DNA of 64,000 nucleotides, taken from Sinomonas atrocyanea (GTDB lineage Bacteria > Actinomycetota > Actinomycetes > Actinomycetales > Micrococcaceae). The notes under the pieces were generated by a model. That model was given only the letters and a program-made list of their open reading frames with translations. It had not been told where the DNA came from and did no database searches. Below, piece by piece: positions 50,323 to 59,486 of the stretch. A program made the translations under genes and the position numbers. The DNA lies in contig NZ_CP014518.1 in the NCBI RefSeq assembly GCF_001577305.1, positions 1,922,001 to 1,986,000 on the forward strand. Direction: 5' to 3'. Positions within the stretch are counted from its first letter, which is position 1. Each line of letters starts with the position of its first letter.

Positions 50323-51063
50323 TCAGCGGCCGCGCATCGCGCGCCGGTCAGGGCGCATACGGGTGGGATCGATCCCCTTGGGGATGGGCAGGCGCGCGCC
50401 GAGCGAGGCGATGCGCTTGCTCACGGCAGCCACTTCGGTCTTGGTCAGCTGCGGCTTGAGCTTGTTCATCTTCCCGGCCACGTTGCGCAGCGGAGTCTGG
50501 CCCTCCTCGCGCCCGGTCTCGATGACGTGCACCGGCACGTTCGGGAGGATGCGGGCCAGGCGCTTGCGCTCGCCGTCGACGAGCACGCGGACGCGCGCAC
50601 TCGGCCCCTCGGAGACGAGGACCACGCCCGGGCGACCGATGGCGCGGAACACCACGTCCTGGGTGCGGGGGTTCACGGCGACGGGCTGCTCCTCGACGAT
50701 CCAGCCGCGGCGGAGGGAGTTCAGCGCCGCGCCCGCGGCACCGGGCTGGCCCTCGATCTGGGCGTAGGCGGCGCGCTCGGCCCGGCGGCTGAGGATGAAC
50801 ACGGCGCCGAGGACGCCGAGGAGGATGCCGATGATGAGACCGGTGATCCAGTTGTCGAGCAGGAACCCGATGAGCAGGCCCACGGCCGTCACCCCGAGGA
50901 ACACGAGCAGCATGAGCCACACGGCGTTCGGGTCGGCCTTCCGTGTCATCTGGAAGACCTGGAGGAACTGCTGGAAGCCATTGGGCTTCTTCGCCTTCTT
51001 CGGAGATCCTCCCTGAGGGGACTTGTCCGAGGGCGTGCTGGAGGTGTCGGTGCGCTTCGCCAT
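50323..51063 (-). CDS. DUF4191 membrane protein
   Basis: 246-residue protein of the DUF4191 family (Rv2219 homologue). A Lys/Ser-rich N terminus is followed by two close TM helices (WLMLLVFLGVTAVGLLIGFLL and ITGLIIGILLGVLGAVFIL, about residues 47-90) and a large soluble domain with WIVEEQPVAVNPRTQDVVFRAIGRPGVVLVSEGP and a basic C terminus. Function unknown. The conserved link to lipA/lipB and glnA1 suggests a core physiological role. The ATG at 51063 lies 9 nt after TAGAAT. lipA ends upstream of it on the same strand order. Confidence 0.88.
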   Translation of the reverse strand: MAKRTDTSSTPSDKSPQGGSPKKAKKPNGFQQFLQVFQMTRKADPNAVWLMLLVFLGVTAVGLLIGFLLDNWITGLIIGILLGVLGAVFILSRRAERAAYAQIEGQPGAAGAALNSLRRGWIVEEQPVAVNPRTQDVVFRAIGRPGVVLVSEGPSARVRVLVDGERKRLARILPNVPVHVIETGREEGQTPLRNVAGKMNKLKPQLTKTEVAAVSKRIASLGARLPIPKGIDPTRMRPDRRAMRGR

Positions 51064-51072
51064 AGTGCCTCA

Positions 51073-51078
51073 ATTCTA
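51073..51078 (-). promoter_or_regulatory. -10 hexamer of the DUF4191 gene
   Basis: TAGAAT on the minus strand, 9 nt before the ATG at 51063, so the transcript is leaderless or nearly so. Confidence 0.5.
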
Positions 51079-51187
51079 AGTCACGGCACGCCGGGATGAC
51101 CGCGCGCGGTTCGCCCACCGGACTTCGGGCGTGGGGACGCCGCGGGGCGCCCACTGCAGTGAGTGGACGCCCCGGGCGCTGCGGCGA

Positions 51188-52198
51188 TCAGCCCTGCCGG
51201 GCTGCGAGGAGGGTGGCGGCCTCCTGCCGGGTGGTGCCGGAGGACTCGATGTGGGCCAGGGCGGGAGGGATCTCACGCCCCTTCTTGCGCATGGCGGTGG
51301 CCCAGAGGCGGCCGGCGCGGTAGGAGGAGCGCACGAGGGGCCCGCTCATGACGCCGAGGAAGCCGATCTCCTCGGCCTCCTGGGACAGCTCGACGAACTC
51401 CTCGGGCTTGACCCAGCGCTCCACGGGGTGGTGGCGCTCGGAGGGGCGCAGGTACTGGGTGATGGTGATCAGGTCGCAGCCGGCCTGGTGCAGGTCGGCC
51501 AGGGCCTGGGAGATCTCCTGGCGGGTCTCGCCCATGCCCAGGATCAGGTTGGACTTGGTGACCATGCCGTGGTCGCGGCCCTGGGTGAGCACGTCCAGGG
51601 AGCGCTCGTAGCGGAAAGCGGGCCGGATGGCCTTGAACAGGCGCGGGACGGTCTCGACGTTGTGCGCGAAGACCTCCGGGGCGGCCTCGCAGATCGCGCC
51701 GATGTGCTCGGGCTTGCCGGAGAAGTCCGGGATGAGGATCTCCACCCCGGTGCCGGGGTTGAGCTCGTGGACCTTGCGGATGGTCTCGGCGTAGAGCCAG
51801 GTGCCCTCGTCCTCGAGGTCGTCGCGGGCCACGCCGGTCACGGTCGCGTAGCGCAGGCCCATGGACTGGACCGAGCGGGCGACCTTGGTCGGCTCGAAGC
51901 GGTCCAGCGGGGAGGGCCTGCCGGTGTCGATCTGGCAGAAGTCGCAGCGGCGGGTGCACTCGGAGCCGCCGATGAGGAAGGTGGCCTCCTTGTCCTCCCA
52001 GCACTCGAAGATGTTCGGGCAGCCGGCCTCCTCGCACACGGTGTGGAGGCCCTCCTTCTTCACCTGCTTCTTCAGCTGGACGAACTCCGGGCCCATCTGG
52101 ACCTTGGCCTTGATCCAGTCCGGCTTGCGCTCGACCGGCACGGCCGCGTTGCGCTGCTCGATCCGCAGCATCCGCCGGCCCTCGGGGGCGATCGTCAT
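51188..52198 (-). CDS. lipA: Lipoyl synthase
   Basis: 336-residue radical-SAM enzyme that inserts two sulfurs into octanoyl-protein. The auxiliary cluster cysteines are in CEEAGCPNIFECWEDKEATFL (CX4CX5C, near residues 55-66) and the radical-SAM cluster in CTRRCDFC (near 81-88). ATVTGVARDDLEDEGTWLYAETI and SNLILGMGETRQEI follow, with the conserved C-terminal RSSYRAG serine. ATGA overlap with lipB and AAGGAG inside the lipB end show coupled translation. Its lipoate product is needed by the E2 subunit encoded at 59487. Confidence 0.97.
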   Translation of the reverse strand: MTIAPEGRRMLRIEQRNAAVPVERKPDWIKAKVQMGPEFVQLKKQVKKEGLHTVCEEAGCPNIFECWEDKEATFLIGGSECTRRCDFCQIDTGRPSPLDRFEPTKVARSVQSMGLRYATVTGVARDDLEDEGTWLYAETIRKVHELNPGTGVEILIPDFSGKPEHIGAICEAAPEVFAHNVETVPRLFKAIRPAFRYERSLDVLTQGRDHGMVTKSNLILGMGETRQEISQALADLHQAGCDLITITQYLRPSERHHPVERWVKPEEFVELSQEAEEIGFLGVMSGPLVRSSYRAGRLWATAMRKKGREIPPALAHIESSGTTRQEAATLLAARQG

Positions 52199-52875
52199 GC
52201 CAGGACTCCTTCCGTGGTCGCGGCATCGAGGGCGACGAACTCGCCGGCGCGGCGGGAGAGCTCCTCGGTGATCCGGTCGACGATGTCCAGCGGGCCGACC
52301 TCGCGGCCGCACTCGGCCGAGATGGTGGTGGTGCCCGCGTCCGTGATGCCGCACGCGATGATCTGGGCGTACGGGTCGAGGCTGTTGCTGCAGTTGATCG
52401 CGAAACCGTGGCCCGTGACGCCGTCGTGCACACTGATGCCGATGGCGGCGATCTTGCGGTCGCCGCCGCGCTCGTCCGCACGCACCCACACGCCCGAGCG
52501 GCCGTCCACGTGCTCGGCCTTGATGCCGTATTCCGAGATGACGGTGATCATCACGTCCTCGAGCAGTTCCACGTAGGCGCGGATGCCGCGAGGCTCCGCG
52601 AGCCTCACGATGGGGTAGCCCACGAGCTGGCCGGGGCCGTGCCACGTGAGCTTCCCGCCGCGGTCGACCGGCACGACGGGGGTGCCGTCGAGCGGCCGCT
52701 CATGGTCCTCGGTGCGCTTCCCGGCCGTGTAGACCGGGGCGTGCTCGAGGAGGAGGACGGTGCTGGGGGCGGTACCCGCCGCCACGTCCTCGTGGAGCTT
52801 GCGCTGGGCGGCCAGGCCGTCGGTGTAGTCGACGTAGTCCGGCGCGAACCCCAGCCGGGTGAACGCAAGAGTCAT
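52195..52875 (-). CDS. lipB: Octanoyl-[ACP]:protein N-octanoyltransferase
   Basis: 226-residue transferase moving octanoate from acyl carrier protein to lipoyl domains. Motifs: LLLEHAPVYTAGKRTEDHER near residues 42-61, the RGGKLTWHGPGQLVGYP signature near 72-88 (substrate-binding), KIAAIGISVHDGVTGHGFAIN near 140-160 (catalytic Lys) and ACGITDAGTTTIS with the catalytic Cys in ACGI. ATG at 52875 with TAAGCT 7 nt upstream. First gene of the lipB-lipA operon. Confidence 0.96.
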   Translation of the reverse strand: MTLAFTRLGFAPDYVDYTDGLAAQRKLHEDVAAGTAPSTVLLLEHAPVYTAGKRTEDHERPLDGTPVVPVDRGGKLTWHGPGQLVGYPIVRLAEPRGIRAYVELLEDVMITVISEYGIKAEHVDGRSGVWVRADERGGDRKIAAIGISVHDGVTGHGFAINCSNSLDPYAQIIACGITDAGTTTISAECGREVGPLDIVDRITEELSRRAGEFVALDAATTEGVLA

Positions 52876-52882
52876 GGAGACC

Positions 52883-52888
52883 AGCTTA
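52883..52888 (-). promoter_or_regulatory. -10 hexamer of lipB (leaderless layout)
   Basis: TAAGCT on the minus strand, 7 nt before the ATG at 52875. Confidence 0.55.
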
Positions 52889-52975
52889 GCCCTCGGGGGC
52901 GCCCCGGCGCCGGGCACTGTGACGAGGCTCGCACCGGCCTGTGGATAACTTCTGAGGCGCTCGTCCGATCTGCGG

Positions 52976-52981
52976 TAGACA
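52976..52981 (+). promoter_or_regulatory. -10 hexamer of the non-RD kinase (leaderless layout)
   Basis: TAGACA (one mismatch to TANNNT), then TGAGGCC (7 nt), then ATG at 52989. Confidence 0.45.
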
Positions 52982-52988
52982 TGAGGCC

Positions 52989-54680
52989 ATGGACGCACCC
53001 AGCCCCTCCGGGGCGGACCTCCCGTCCGCCGCCGACGCAGCGACGGCACCGTCCGCCGCCGAGCAGCCGCCGGCCCTGCCCGGCTACGAGGCCGTGCGGG
53101 CGATCGGCCGCGGCGCCTCCGGCACCGTCTGGCTCGTCCGCGAGGCCGGCACCGGGCGCCTGTTCGCGGCGAAGCTCGTCATCCCCTCAGTGGCCCTGCG
53201 CGCCGACGAGGTCCTCGCGCGGGCGCAGAGGGAGGCGCGGATCTCCCGGGCGCGGCCCCACGACCACGTCCTCGGCATCCACCGGGCCCTCGCCGCCGGC
53301 GGGGCGGAGGGCGGCGCGGTCGCGCTGCTGAGCGAGTACGCCGCCGGCGGCTCCCTGGGCCACCTCGTGCGCGTGCGGGGGCGCCTGCCGGTGGGGGAGT
53401 GCATCACCGTCGTCGTCCCCGTGGCCCGGGCGCTGGCCGCGCTCCATGCGGACGGTACCGCGCACAGCGACGTCTCGCCCGGGAACGTCCTCTTCACGGC
53501 CGAGGGCAGGCCGATGCTGGCGGACTTCGGGCTCAGCCGGATGGTCGGCGACGCGGGCGCCGGCCCGGGCGGCACGGCTGGCTTCGCTGCCCCGTCCGTG
53601 GCCCGGACTGAGGCAGACGGCGTCGGGGCGGAGGACGGACCCGGGGCGGCCTCGGTCCCGTTCGCCGCCGCGGCGGACGTCTTCGCCCTCGGGGCCCTCG
53701 CCTGGTACACCCTCACGGGCGAGCCGCCGGTCCCGACGGATCAGCGCCCGCCCCTGTCCCTGATCGTCGGCGACGTCCCGGCCGAGCTCGCGGCCGCGAT
53801 CGAGGCCGCGCTGCGCGACGACCCGCGGCAGCGCCCCTCGGCCGAGGAACTCGCCCGCTCGGTGATGCGCAGCGCCCGGGCAGCGCCGGTCGACCTTGCT
53901 CCCGCCGTCGACTCCGCGGTGCTCCCCGAACTGCTCACCCGGCGCCAGGAGCCGCCGGCCCGGCGCCCGGTCCTGGGCCTCACTTCCCGCCGCCCTCCGC
54001 GGCCGCGGTCCTGGCGCTCCCGCGGATCCCACGCCGCGCCTGCCCGCAGCCGGCCCGGGCGGCCGCCCCGCGTGCCCCGGAGTCTGCCCGCGGGGTGGCG
54101 CCCTCGCGGGGCCACTGCACGGTGGGCTGCCGCCGGGCTTGTCGTCGCGGCCCTCGCCGCGGCCTGGTGGAGCGTCCCCCAGACATCGCAGACTCCGGGC
54201 CCGCCGATGGCCGACGCGGGCGGGGCTGCCGCGGAGGAGGGATGGGACTCCCTGCCCGAGCAGCTGCGGCGCGGCGCGGCCGCCGCCGACCCGGTGCAGG
54301 CCGTCCAGGCCCTCTCGGACATCCGGGCGCGGGCCATCGCCGGCCGCGACCGCGGCATGCTCTCCGCCGTCAACGCCGCCGGCTCCGAGGCGGCCGCAGC
54401 AGACCGGGACCTCCTCGACCGGCTCCTCGCCGACGGCCAGCGGCTCGAGGGCTTCAGCGCACGCGTCCTCGAAGCGTCGCTCGATCCCGGCGGCGGGGAC
54501 CCGGCCGCAGGCTCCCGCACCGCCGTCGTGCGGGTCCGCGTGGTCACCACCGGGTACACCGTCAAGGACCGGGCCGGGGCGACGGTGGGGGAGCGGCCCA
54601 CCGGGCGGGACGAAGAGCTGAAGGTGCTCGTGCAGCGGGAGGGCCAGCAGTGGAAGGTCGCGCGCATCGGCCCTGACTGA
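52989..54680 (+). CDS. Membrane Ser/Thr kinase of non-RD type
   Basis: 563-residue kinase-like protein. The kinase domain covers about 35-300: glycine loop IGRGASGTVW, catalytic Lys in FAAKLVIP (about 59), catalytic loop HSDVSPGN (about 158-165) where HRD has become HSD, and DFG in LADFGLSR (about 178). The Lys, Asp, Asn and DFG needed for catalysis are kept, so it is probably active but not controlled by activation-loop phosphorylation like RD kinases. A basic Pro/Arg-rich linker (300-375) leads to one TM helix (AAAGLVVAALAAAWWSV, about 378-394) and an extracytoplasmic domain of about 160 residues, possibly NTF2-like. No PASTA repeats. Ligand and targets unknown. Confidence 0.85.
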   Translation: MDAPSPSGADLPSAADAATAPSAAEQPPALPGYEAVRAIGRGASGTVWLVREAGTGRLFAAKLVIPSVALRADEVLARAQREARISRARPHDHVLGIHRALAAGGAEGGAVALLSEYAAGGSLGHLVRVRGRLPVGECITVVVPVARALAALHADGTAHSDVSPGNVLFTAEGRPMLADFGLSRMVGDAGAGPGGTAGFAAPSVARTEADGVGAEDGPGAASVPFAAAADVFALGALAWYTLTGEPPVPTDQRPPLSLIVGDVPAELAAAIEAALRDDPRQRPSAEELARSVMRSARAAPVDLAPAVDSAVLPELLTRRQEPPARRPVLGLTSRRPPRPRSWRSRGSHAAPARSRPGRPPRVPRSLPAGWRPRGATARWAAAGLVVAALAAAWWSVPQTSQTPGPPMADAGGAAAEEGWDSLPEQLRRGAAAADPVQAVQALSDIRARAIAGRDRGMLSAVNAAGSEAAAADRDLLDRLLADGQRLEGFSARVLEASLDPGGGDPAAGSRTAVVRVRVVTTGYTVKDRAGATVGERPTGRDEELKVLVQREGQQWKVARIGPD

Positions 54681-54744
54681 TGCGGCGTGCGTCACACTCC
54701 CCGGCACCGGTGTGGCCGGCCCGGAAGGGGCCGCGGCCGGTGAA

Positions 54745-54750
54745 TATGAT
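54745..54750 (+). promoter_or_regulatory. -10 hexamer of the tricorn gene
   Basis: TATGAT, then CGGAGG, then ATG at 54757. The 6-nt gap is also a Shine-Dalgarno-like sequence, but too close to the start to act as one. Confidence 0.55.
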
Positions 54751-54756
54751 CGGAGG

Positions 54757-57700
54757 ATGACTGGCTCCAGCTACTTCCGCTATCCCCACGTGCACGGGGA
54801 CCTCGTGGCGTTCGTCGCCGAGGACGACGTCTGGCTCGCCCCCGTCGCCGGAGGACGCGCCTGGCGTCTCTCCTCGCTCGGGCTGCCCGCACGCAACCCC
54901 CGCTTCGCCCCCGATGGGAGCAAGGTCGTGTGGACGGTCGTGCAGGGCAGCGCCCCCGAGGTCGTCTCGGCCGAGGTCGACGGCGGCGGCTTCCGGCAGC
55001 TGAGCTGGTTCGGCCACGCCACCACCAGGGTCAGGGGCTTCGAGCCCGGCGGCCGGGTCATCGTCACGAGCGCCCACAACCAGCCCGATTCGCGCCACAC
55101 CCACGCCTACACGATGCCGCTCGACGGCGGCTGGCTCGAGGAGCTCCCCTACGGGCCCGTCGACTCGGTCGCGTTCGGCCCGCGGGTCGGCGACGACCGT
55201 CCCGTCGTCGTCGGGAGCGTCCTGACACGCGAGCCCGCCCACTGGAAGCGGTACCGCGGCGGGGCGGCCGGAAAGCTCTGGATCGATCCCGACGGCGGCG
55301 GGGAGTTCCGCCGCCTCCTCGCCGACCTCGACGGCAACCTCGCGGATCCGCTGTGGGTGGGGGAGCGCATCGCGTTCGTCTCCGACCACGAGGGCGTGGG
55401 CAACCTGTACTCGGTCGACCGGGCGGGCGCCGACCTGCGCCGGCACACCGACTCCGACCGCTTCTACGTCCGCCACGCGAGCACCGACGGACGCAGGATC
55501 GTCTTCGACAGCGCCGGCGAGCTGTGGATCCTCGACTCGCTCGACGCCGAGCCGCGACGGCTGGAGATCGCCCTCGCCTCGGCCTCGACCTCCCGCCGGA
55601 GCCGCCCGCTCGCCGTCGGGCGCCACCTCGGCGAGGTCGTGCCGGCCCCCGACGGGCGCGCCAGCGTCGTCGAGTCCCACGGCACGGTCCACTGGCTCAC
55701 GCACCGCGACGGCCCCTCGCACGTCGTCGAGGCCACCCCAGGGGTGCGCGCTCGGCTCGCCCGCCCGCTGGGATCCGGCGCCGTCGTGTTCGTCGCTGAC
55801 CACGAGGGCGAGGAGGGGCTGTTCGTCCGGCGCCTCGGAGGACTGGGCACGGCGGCAGCACCCGCCGAGGGCGGCGCCGCGCTCGTCGAGGACGCCGGCA
55901 GCGCCGGCGAGGGCGCCGACGCCCAGGCCTCCTCCGACGGCCTGCCGCGGCCGGTCTCCGCGCTCGCGGGGACGCCGACGGCCGCACCGGCCTCCGGCGC
56001 TCCCGCAGGTCCCCGGGCGCCGCGCTCCTACGCCGTCCCGGCCCAGCGCACGGCCTCGGCCGCGGCGGAGGACGGCGACACCCTGCCGCGCCTGGCCCGC
56101 ATCCCCCTGCCCTCCGCGCACCGGCCGGTCGAAGTGGTGCCCAGCCCCGACGCGAAGTTCATCGCGGTCGGCACGGCGTTCGGCGATGTCCACCTCGTCG
56201 ATGTCGCCCACGGCACAGCCACGACGCTCAGCAGCGTGGGGGAGGGCACGGTCGAGCAGCTGGCCTGGAGCCCCGACTCCCGGTGGCTCGCCTGGATCGA
56301 GCCCGTCACCGCGTTCGGATCGCGGTCCAAGGTCCGCCTCGCCGAGCGTGCGACCGGCCGCGTGGCCGACGTCACCGACGGCCGCTTCCAGGACGCGTCG
56401 CCGGCGTTCACGCCGGACGGGAAGTACCTCGCGTTCCTCTCCGGACGCAGCTTCGACCCGGTCTACGACGGCCACTCGTTCGACCTGTCGTTCCCGAGCC
56501 CGATCAAGCCGTACATCGTCCCCCTGTCGGCGGCCACGGCGAGCCCGTTCGGTCCCCGCGTGGCGGACTTCGCGGACAGCGCCCGCGCCGGTGCGGACGA
56601 CGGCGCCGCCCCGCCGTCGTCCGAGGGTTCGCCCTCGGCGCCCGCCGAGGTCCGCGTCGACCTCGACGGCATCCGCCACCGCGTCACCGCGCTCCCGGTG
56701 CGGCAGGGCAACTACTCGCACCTCGCGGCGGCGAAGGACTCCCTGCTGTGGCTCTCCCGCGACCTCACGGGCGCCACCGGCGAGGGCAGGGCCAAGCCCG
56801 AGGACAAGGACGCTCCGCCGACGCTGCAGCGCTTCGACCTCCTCACCGGGAACGAGAGCACGCTCGTGGGGGCGCTGGAGTCGTACCGGCTCAGCGGCGA
56901 CGGCACGAGGATCGTGTACGTGCGGGACCGGACCGTCCACAGCGTGCCGAGCGACAAGCCGGCCGAGGACGGCCACGCCGAGCACGTCACCGTGGACCTC
57001 GAGCGCATCCGGGTGCGGCTCGAGCCCGGTGCTGTCTGGTCCCAGGCGTTCGAGGAGGCCTGGCGGCTCCAGCGCGACTTCTTCTGGACCCCGGACATGG
57101 CCGGAGCGGACTGGGACGAGGTCCGGGACCGCTACCGCCCGATCGTGGACAGGCTCGGCTCGCACGACGACCTCGTCGACCTCATCTGGGAGCTCCACGG
57201 CGAGCTCGGCACCTCGCACGCGTACGTCACGCCCCCGGCGGTCAGCGAGCAGGGGCCGGGGGACAGGGGCGGCTCGGGGCGGAGTTCGACTTCGACGGCG
57301 GCTGGGTGGTCCGCCGCGTCCTCGCCAACGAGTCCTCCGACCCGCTCGCCGCCTCCCCCCTCGCCGCGCCCGGCGCGGGCGTCCGCCCCGGCGACCGCCT
57401 GCTCGAGGTCGACGGCGTCCGGCTCGGACCCGACTTCGGGCCGGCGACCGCGCTGGCCGGCGCGGCCGGCAAGGTCGTCGAGCTGACGATGCTCAACGGT
57501 GCGGCCCACGGCGACGCCTCGGGCCGCACCCGGCGGATCGCCGTCGTGCCCCTCCGCGACGAGGAGCGGCTGCGGTACCAGGACTGGGTCCAGGCGAACC
57601 GGCGGCTCGTCCGCGAGGCCTCCGAGGGCCGCTTCGGGTACCTCCACGTGCCGGACATGGGGGCGCGCGGCTGGGCGCAGCTGCACCGCGACCTCGACAC

Positions 57701-58298
57701 CGAGACGGGGCTGGACGCCCTCGTGGTCGACGTGCGCCGCAACCGCGGCGGCCACACCTCCCAGCTCGTGGCCGAGCTGATCGGCCGGCGCGTGACCGGC
57801 TGGAGCGTCCCGCGCGGGGAGCAGCCCCGGACGTACCCGCGGCACGCGCCGCGGGGCCCGGTGGTGATCCTCGCGGACGAGTTCGCCGGCTCAGACGGCG
57901 ACATCATCACGGCCGTGGGCAAGCTGCGCGGCATCGGTCCCGTGGTCGGGACGAGGACCTGGGGCGGGGTGATCGGCATCGACAACCGGTTCAAGCTCGC
58001 CGACGGGACGGCCGTGACCCAGCCGCGCTACGCGACCTGGTTCGAGGGCGGCATCGGATGGGGCGTCGAGAACTTCGGCGTCGAGCCGGACATCGAGGTC
58101 GCCTACCCGCCGCACGCGTACGCGGCCGGGATCGACCCCCAGCTCGAACACGGCATCGGCGTGCTCAAGGAGATGCTGGTCGAGATCCCCACCCAGCGGC
58201 CCCCGGCCCGGGAAGGCTACCGCTCGGTGCGCCCCGCGCCGCTGCCCCTGCGCCCGCAGGACCGCGAGGCGGCGTCGGTGCCGGCCTACCAGGGCTGA
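54757..58298 (+). CDS. Tricorn-type S41 serine protease, frameshifted
   Basis: Large cytosolic peptidase that degrades oligopeptides downstream of the proteasome. The N-terminal beta-propeller blades (YFRYPHVHGDLVAFVAEDDVW, repeated PDGS/TPDGKY strands) cover about residues 1-700. The C1 domain, a PDZ domain (GVRPGDRLLEVDGVRLG, about 870-890) and the S41 core follow. Catalytic residues match tricorn: Ser-His in ELGTSHAYVTPP (about 819-820), the nucleophile in DEFAGSDGDIIT (about 1045) and Glu in GVENFGVEPD (about 1105). The frame breaks at 57258-57262, where five G occur and six would give QGPGGQGRLGAEFDFDGGW. Corrected length is 1180 residues. A disordered Ala/Ser/Gly insert (about 370-440) interrupts the propeller. 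Confidence 0.9.
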
Positions 58299-58325
58299 GC
58301 CGCCCGGATCCGGCGCGGACGCAGG

Positions 58326-58359
58326 AAGGGCCCCTCCCCGTGCGGGGAGGGGCCCTTTT
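58326..58359 (+). terminator. Intrinsic terminator after the tricorn gene
   Basis: 14-bp stem (AAGGGCCCCTCCCC / GGGGAGGGGCCCTT) with loop GTGC, running into TTTT at 58356-58359. The clearest T-tract terminator in the window. Confidence 0.85.
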
Positions 58360-58403
58360 GCAGTCCGGGGCGCGGGGCACTCCGCGTCCAGGACCAGGGT
58401 GGA

Positions 58404-58832
58404 TCAGGACTCGAGGGTGGCCTTGAGGGTGATGGTGATCCCCGAGAGCGCCTGGCTCACGGGGCAGCCGACCTTGGCCTTCTCCGCGATCTGCTGGAAC
58501 TGGTCCTCGGAGATCCCCGGGATCTTGGCGGTCACGGTGAGCTCGCTGCCCGTGACGCCCTTGCCGGGCTCGAAGCCGACCGCGGAGGAAGTCTCGATGC
58601 GCTCGGCCTTGAAGCCCGCGTCGTCGAGCTCGTTGCTGAAGGCCATGGAGTAGCAGGCCGAGTGCGCTGCCGCGAGGAGCTCCTCCGGGCTGGTCTTGCC
58701 GTTCGCGTCCTCGCTGCGGGCCTTCCACGTCACGTCGTACGTGCCGAGGCCCGAGGTGTCGAGGGTGGTCTGCCCCTTGCCCTCGAAGAGGTTGCCCTCC
58801 CAGACGGTGTGTGCGGTGCGGATCGTAGGCAT
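58404..58832 (-). CDS. OsmC/Ohr-family peroxide-defence protein
   Basis: 142-residue thiol peroxidase fold. Two redox cysteines are present: in HSACYSMAFSNELDDAG (about residue 55) and in KVGCPVSQALSG (about 121); the pairing and spacing fit OsmC. N-terminal MPTIRTAHTVWEGNLFEGKG and GLGTYDVTWKARSE are typical of the OsmC branch. ATG at 58832 has AAGGAG upstream. It should reduce organic hydroperoxides using lipoyl-containing partners in many bacteria, and the E2/E3 genes lie nearby. Confidence 0.92.
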   Translation of the reverse strand: MPTIRTAHTVWEGNLFEGKGQTTLDTSGLGTYDVTWKARSEDANGKTSPEELLAAAHSACYSMAFSNELDDAGFKAERIETSSAVGFEPGKGVTGSELTVTAKIPGISEDQFQQIAEKAKVGCPVSQALSGITITLKATLES

Positions 58833-58910
58833 GTGTGCTCCTTGCCATGGTCGGTGTGCCGCGGCGCAGCCGGTCGAGTGCGCCGTCCTCGCCCATCCTA
58901 GGCACAAGAG

Positions 58911-58947
58911 GGCCCCGCCTCCCGGGATGTGACCGGGGTGCGGGGCC
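58911..58947 (-). terminator. Weak hairpin after the 126-residue membrane-protein gene
   Basis: 8-bp outer stem (GGCCCCGC / GCGGGGCC) plus a 5-bp inner stem; no T-tract. It lies downstream of the minus-strand stop at 58965. Confidence 0.45.
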
Positions 58948-58964
58948 GAGTGGAGCAGTGGAGG

Positions 58965-59345
58965 CTACTGCCAGATCGTGGCGATGGCGATGTTGAGCAG
59001 TGCGAGGCCGCCGACGCCGTGGGCGAGTCCCGGGGAGACCTTCTCGCCGGCCTTGCGGCGGCGGTTGCCCACGAAGGCCAGGGCGCCGACGACGACGGCG
59101 ATGACGAACTTCACCGTCAGCTTGATGTACAGGTTCGTGTCGAGCGGCTGGACGCCGCTGTCGGCCTGCTTGGACAGGACCGTGATGAGCCCGACCAGGA
59201 TGATGCCGGTGGCGAGCTGGGTCATTGCGCCGTCGAACTGCCGCGGGCCGACCGTGGGGTTCTTCATGTTGGCGATCCACGGGCCAACGATCATGGCTGC
59301 ACCGACGACGTGCAGGAAGACGACAATGCTCAGGACGACAGTCAT
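58965..59345 (-). CDS. Four-TM membrane protein, function unknown
   Basis: 126-residue protein with four hydrophobic segments (VVLSIVVFLHVVGAAMIVGP; MTQLATGIILVGLITVL; KLTVKFVIAVVVGALAFVG; GLALLNIAIATIW). The His in LHVVGAAMIVGPW is reminiscent of small CopD/DUF2269-type membrane proteins, but this is not enough for an assignment. A basic loop (NRRRKAGEKV) follows helix 3. The ATG at 59345 is 6 nt after TAGACT. Confidence 0.75.
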   Translation of the reverse strand: MTVVLSIVVFLHVVGAAMIVGPWIANMKNPTVGPRQFDGAMTQLATGIILVGLITVLSKQADSGVQPLDTNLYIKLTVKFVIAVVVGALAFVGNRRRKAGEKVSPGLAHGVGGLALLNIAIATIWQ

Positions 59346-59351
59346 GGACTG

Positions 59352-59357
59352 AGTCTA
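59352..59357 (-). promoter_or_regulatory. -10 hexamer of the 126-residue membrane-protein gene (leaderless layout)
   Basis: TAGACT on the minus strand, 6 nt before the ATG at 59345. Confidence 0.6.
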
Positions 59358-59425
59358 GTGGCGCGCCCGGTGCCGCCTGCGCAGGATGATGCCCCGCTCG
59401 CGTCCCAAGTGGGTAACGAAACGCG

Positions 59426-59463
59426 GACGGCGCCCGTCCCCGGAAACGGGAGCGGGCGCCGTC
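59426..59463 (-). terminator. Hairpin terminator after sucB
   Basis: 11-bp stem (GACGGCGCCCG, arms 59426-59436 and 59453-59463) extended by CCCG/CGGG around GAAA. Confidence 0.7.
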
Positions 59464-59486
59464 GTGCGCTCTGCCTCAGAGGCGTC

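Noticed and set aside
16507..57262. Programmed -1 frameshifting in ftsI, glnA2 and tricorn
   Set aside because: No slippery heptamer with a downstream stimulatory structure is evident, the genes are unrelated, and one missing base in a homopolymer explains all three. It is not strictly excluded.
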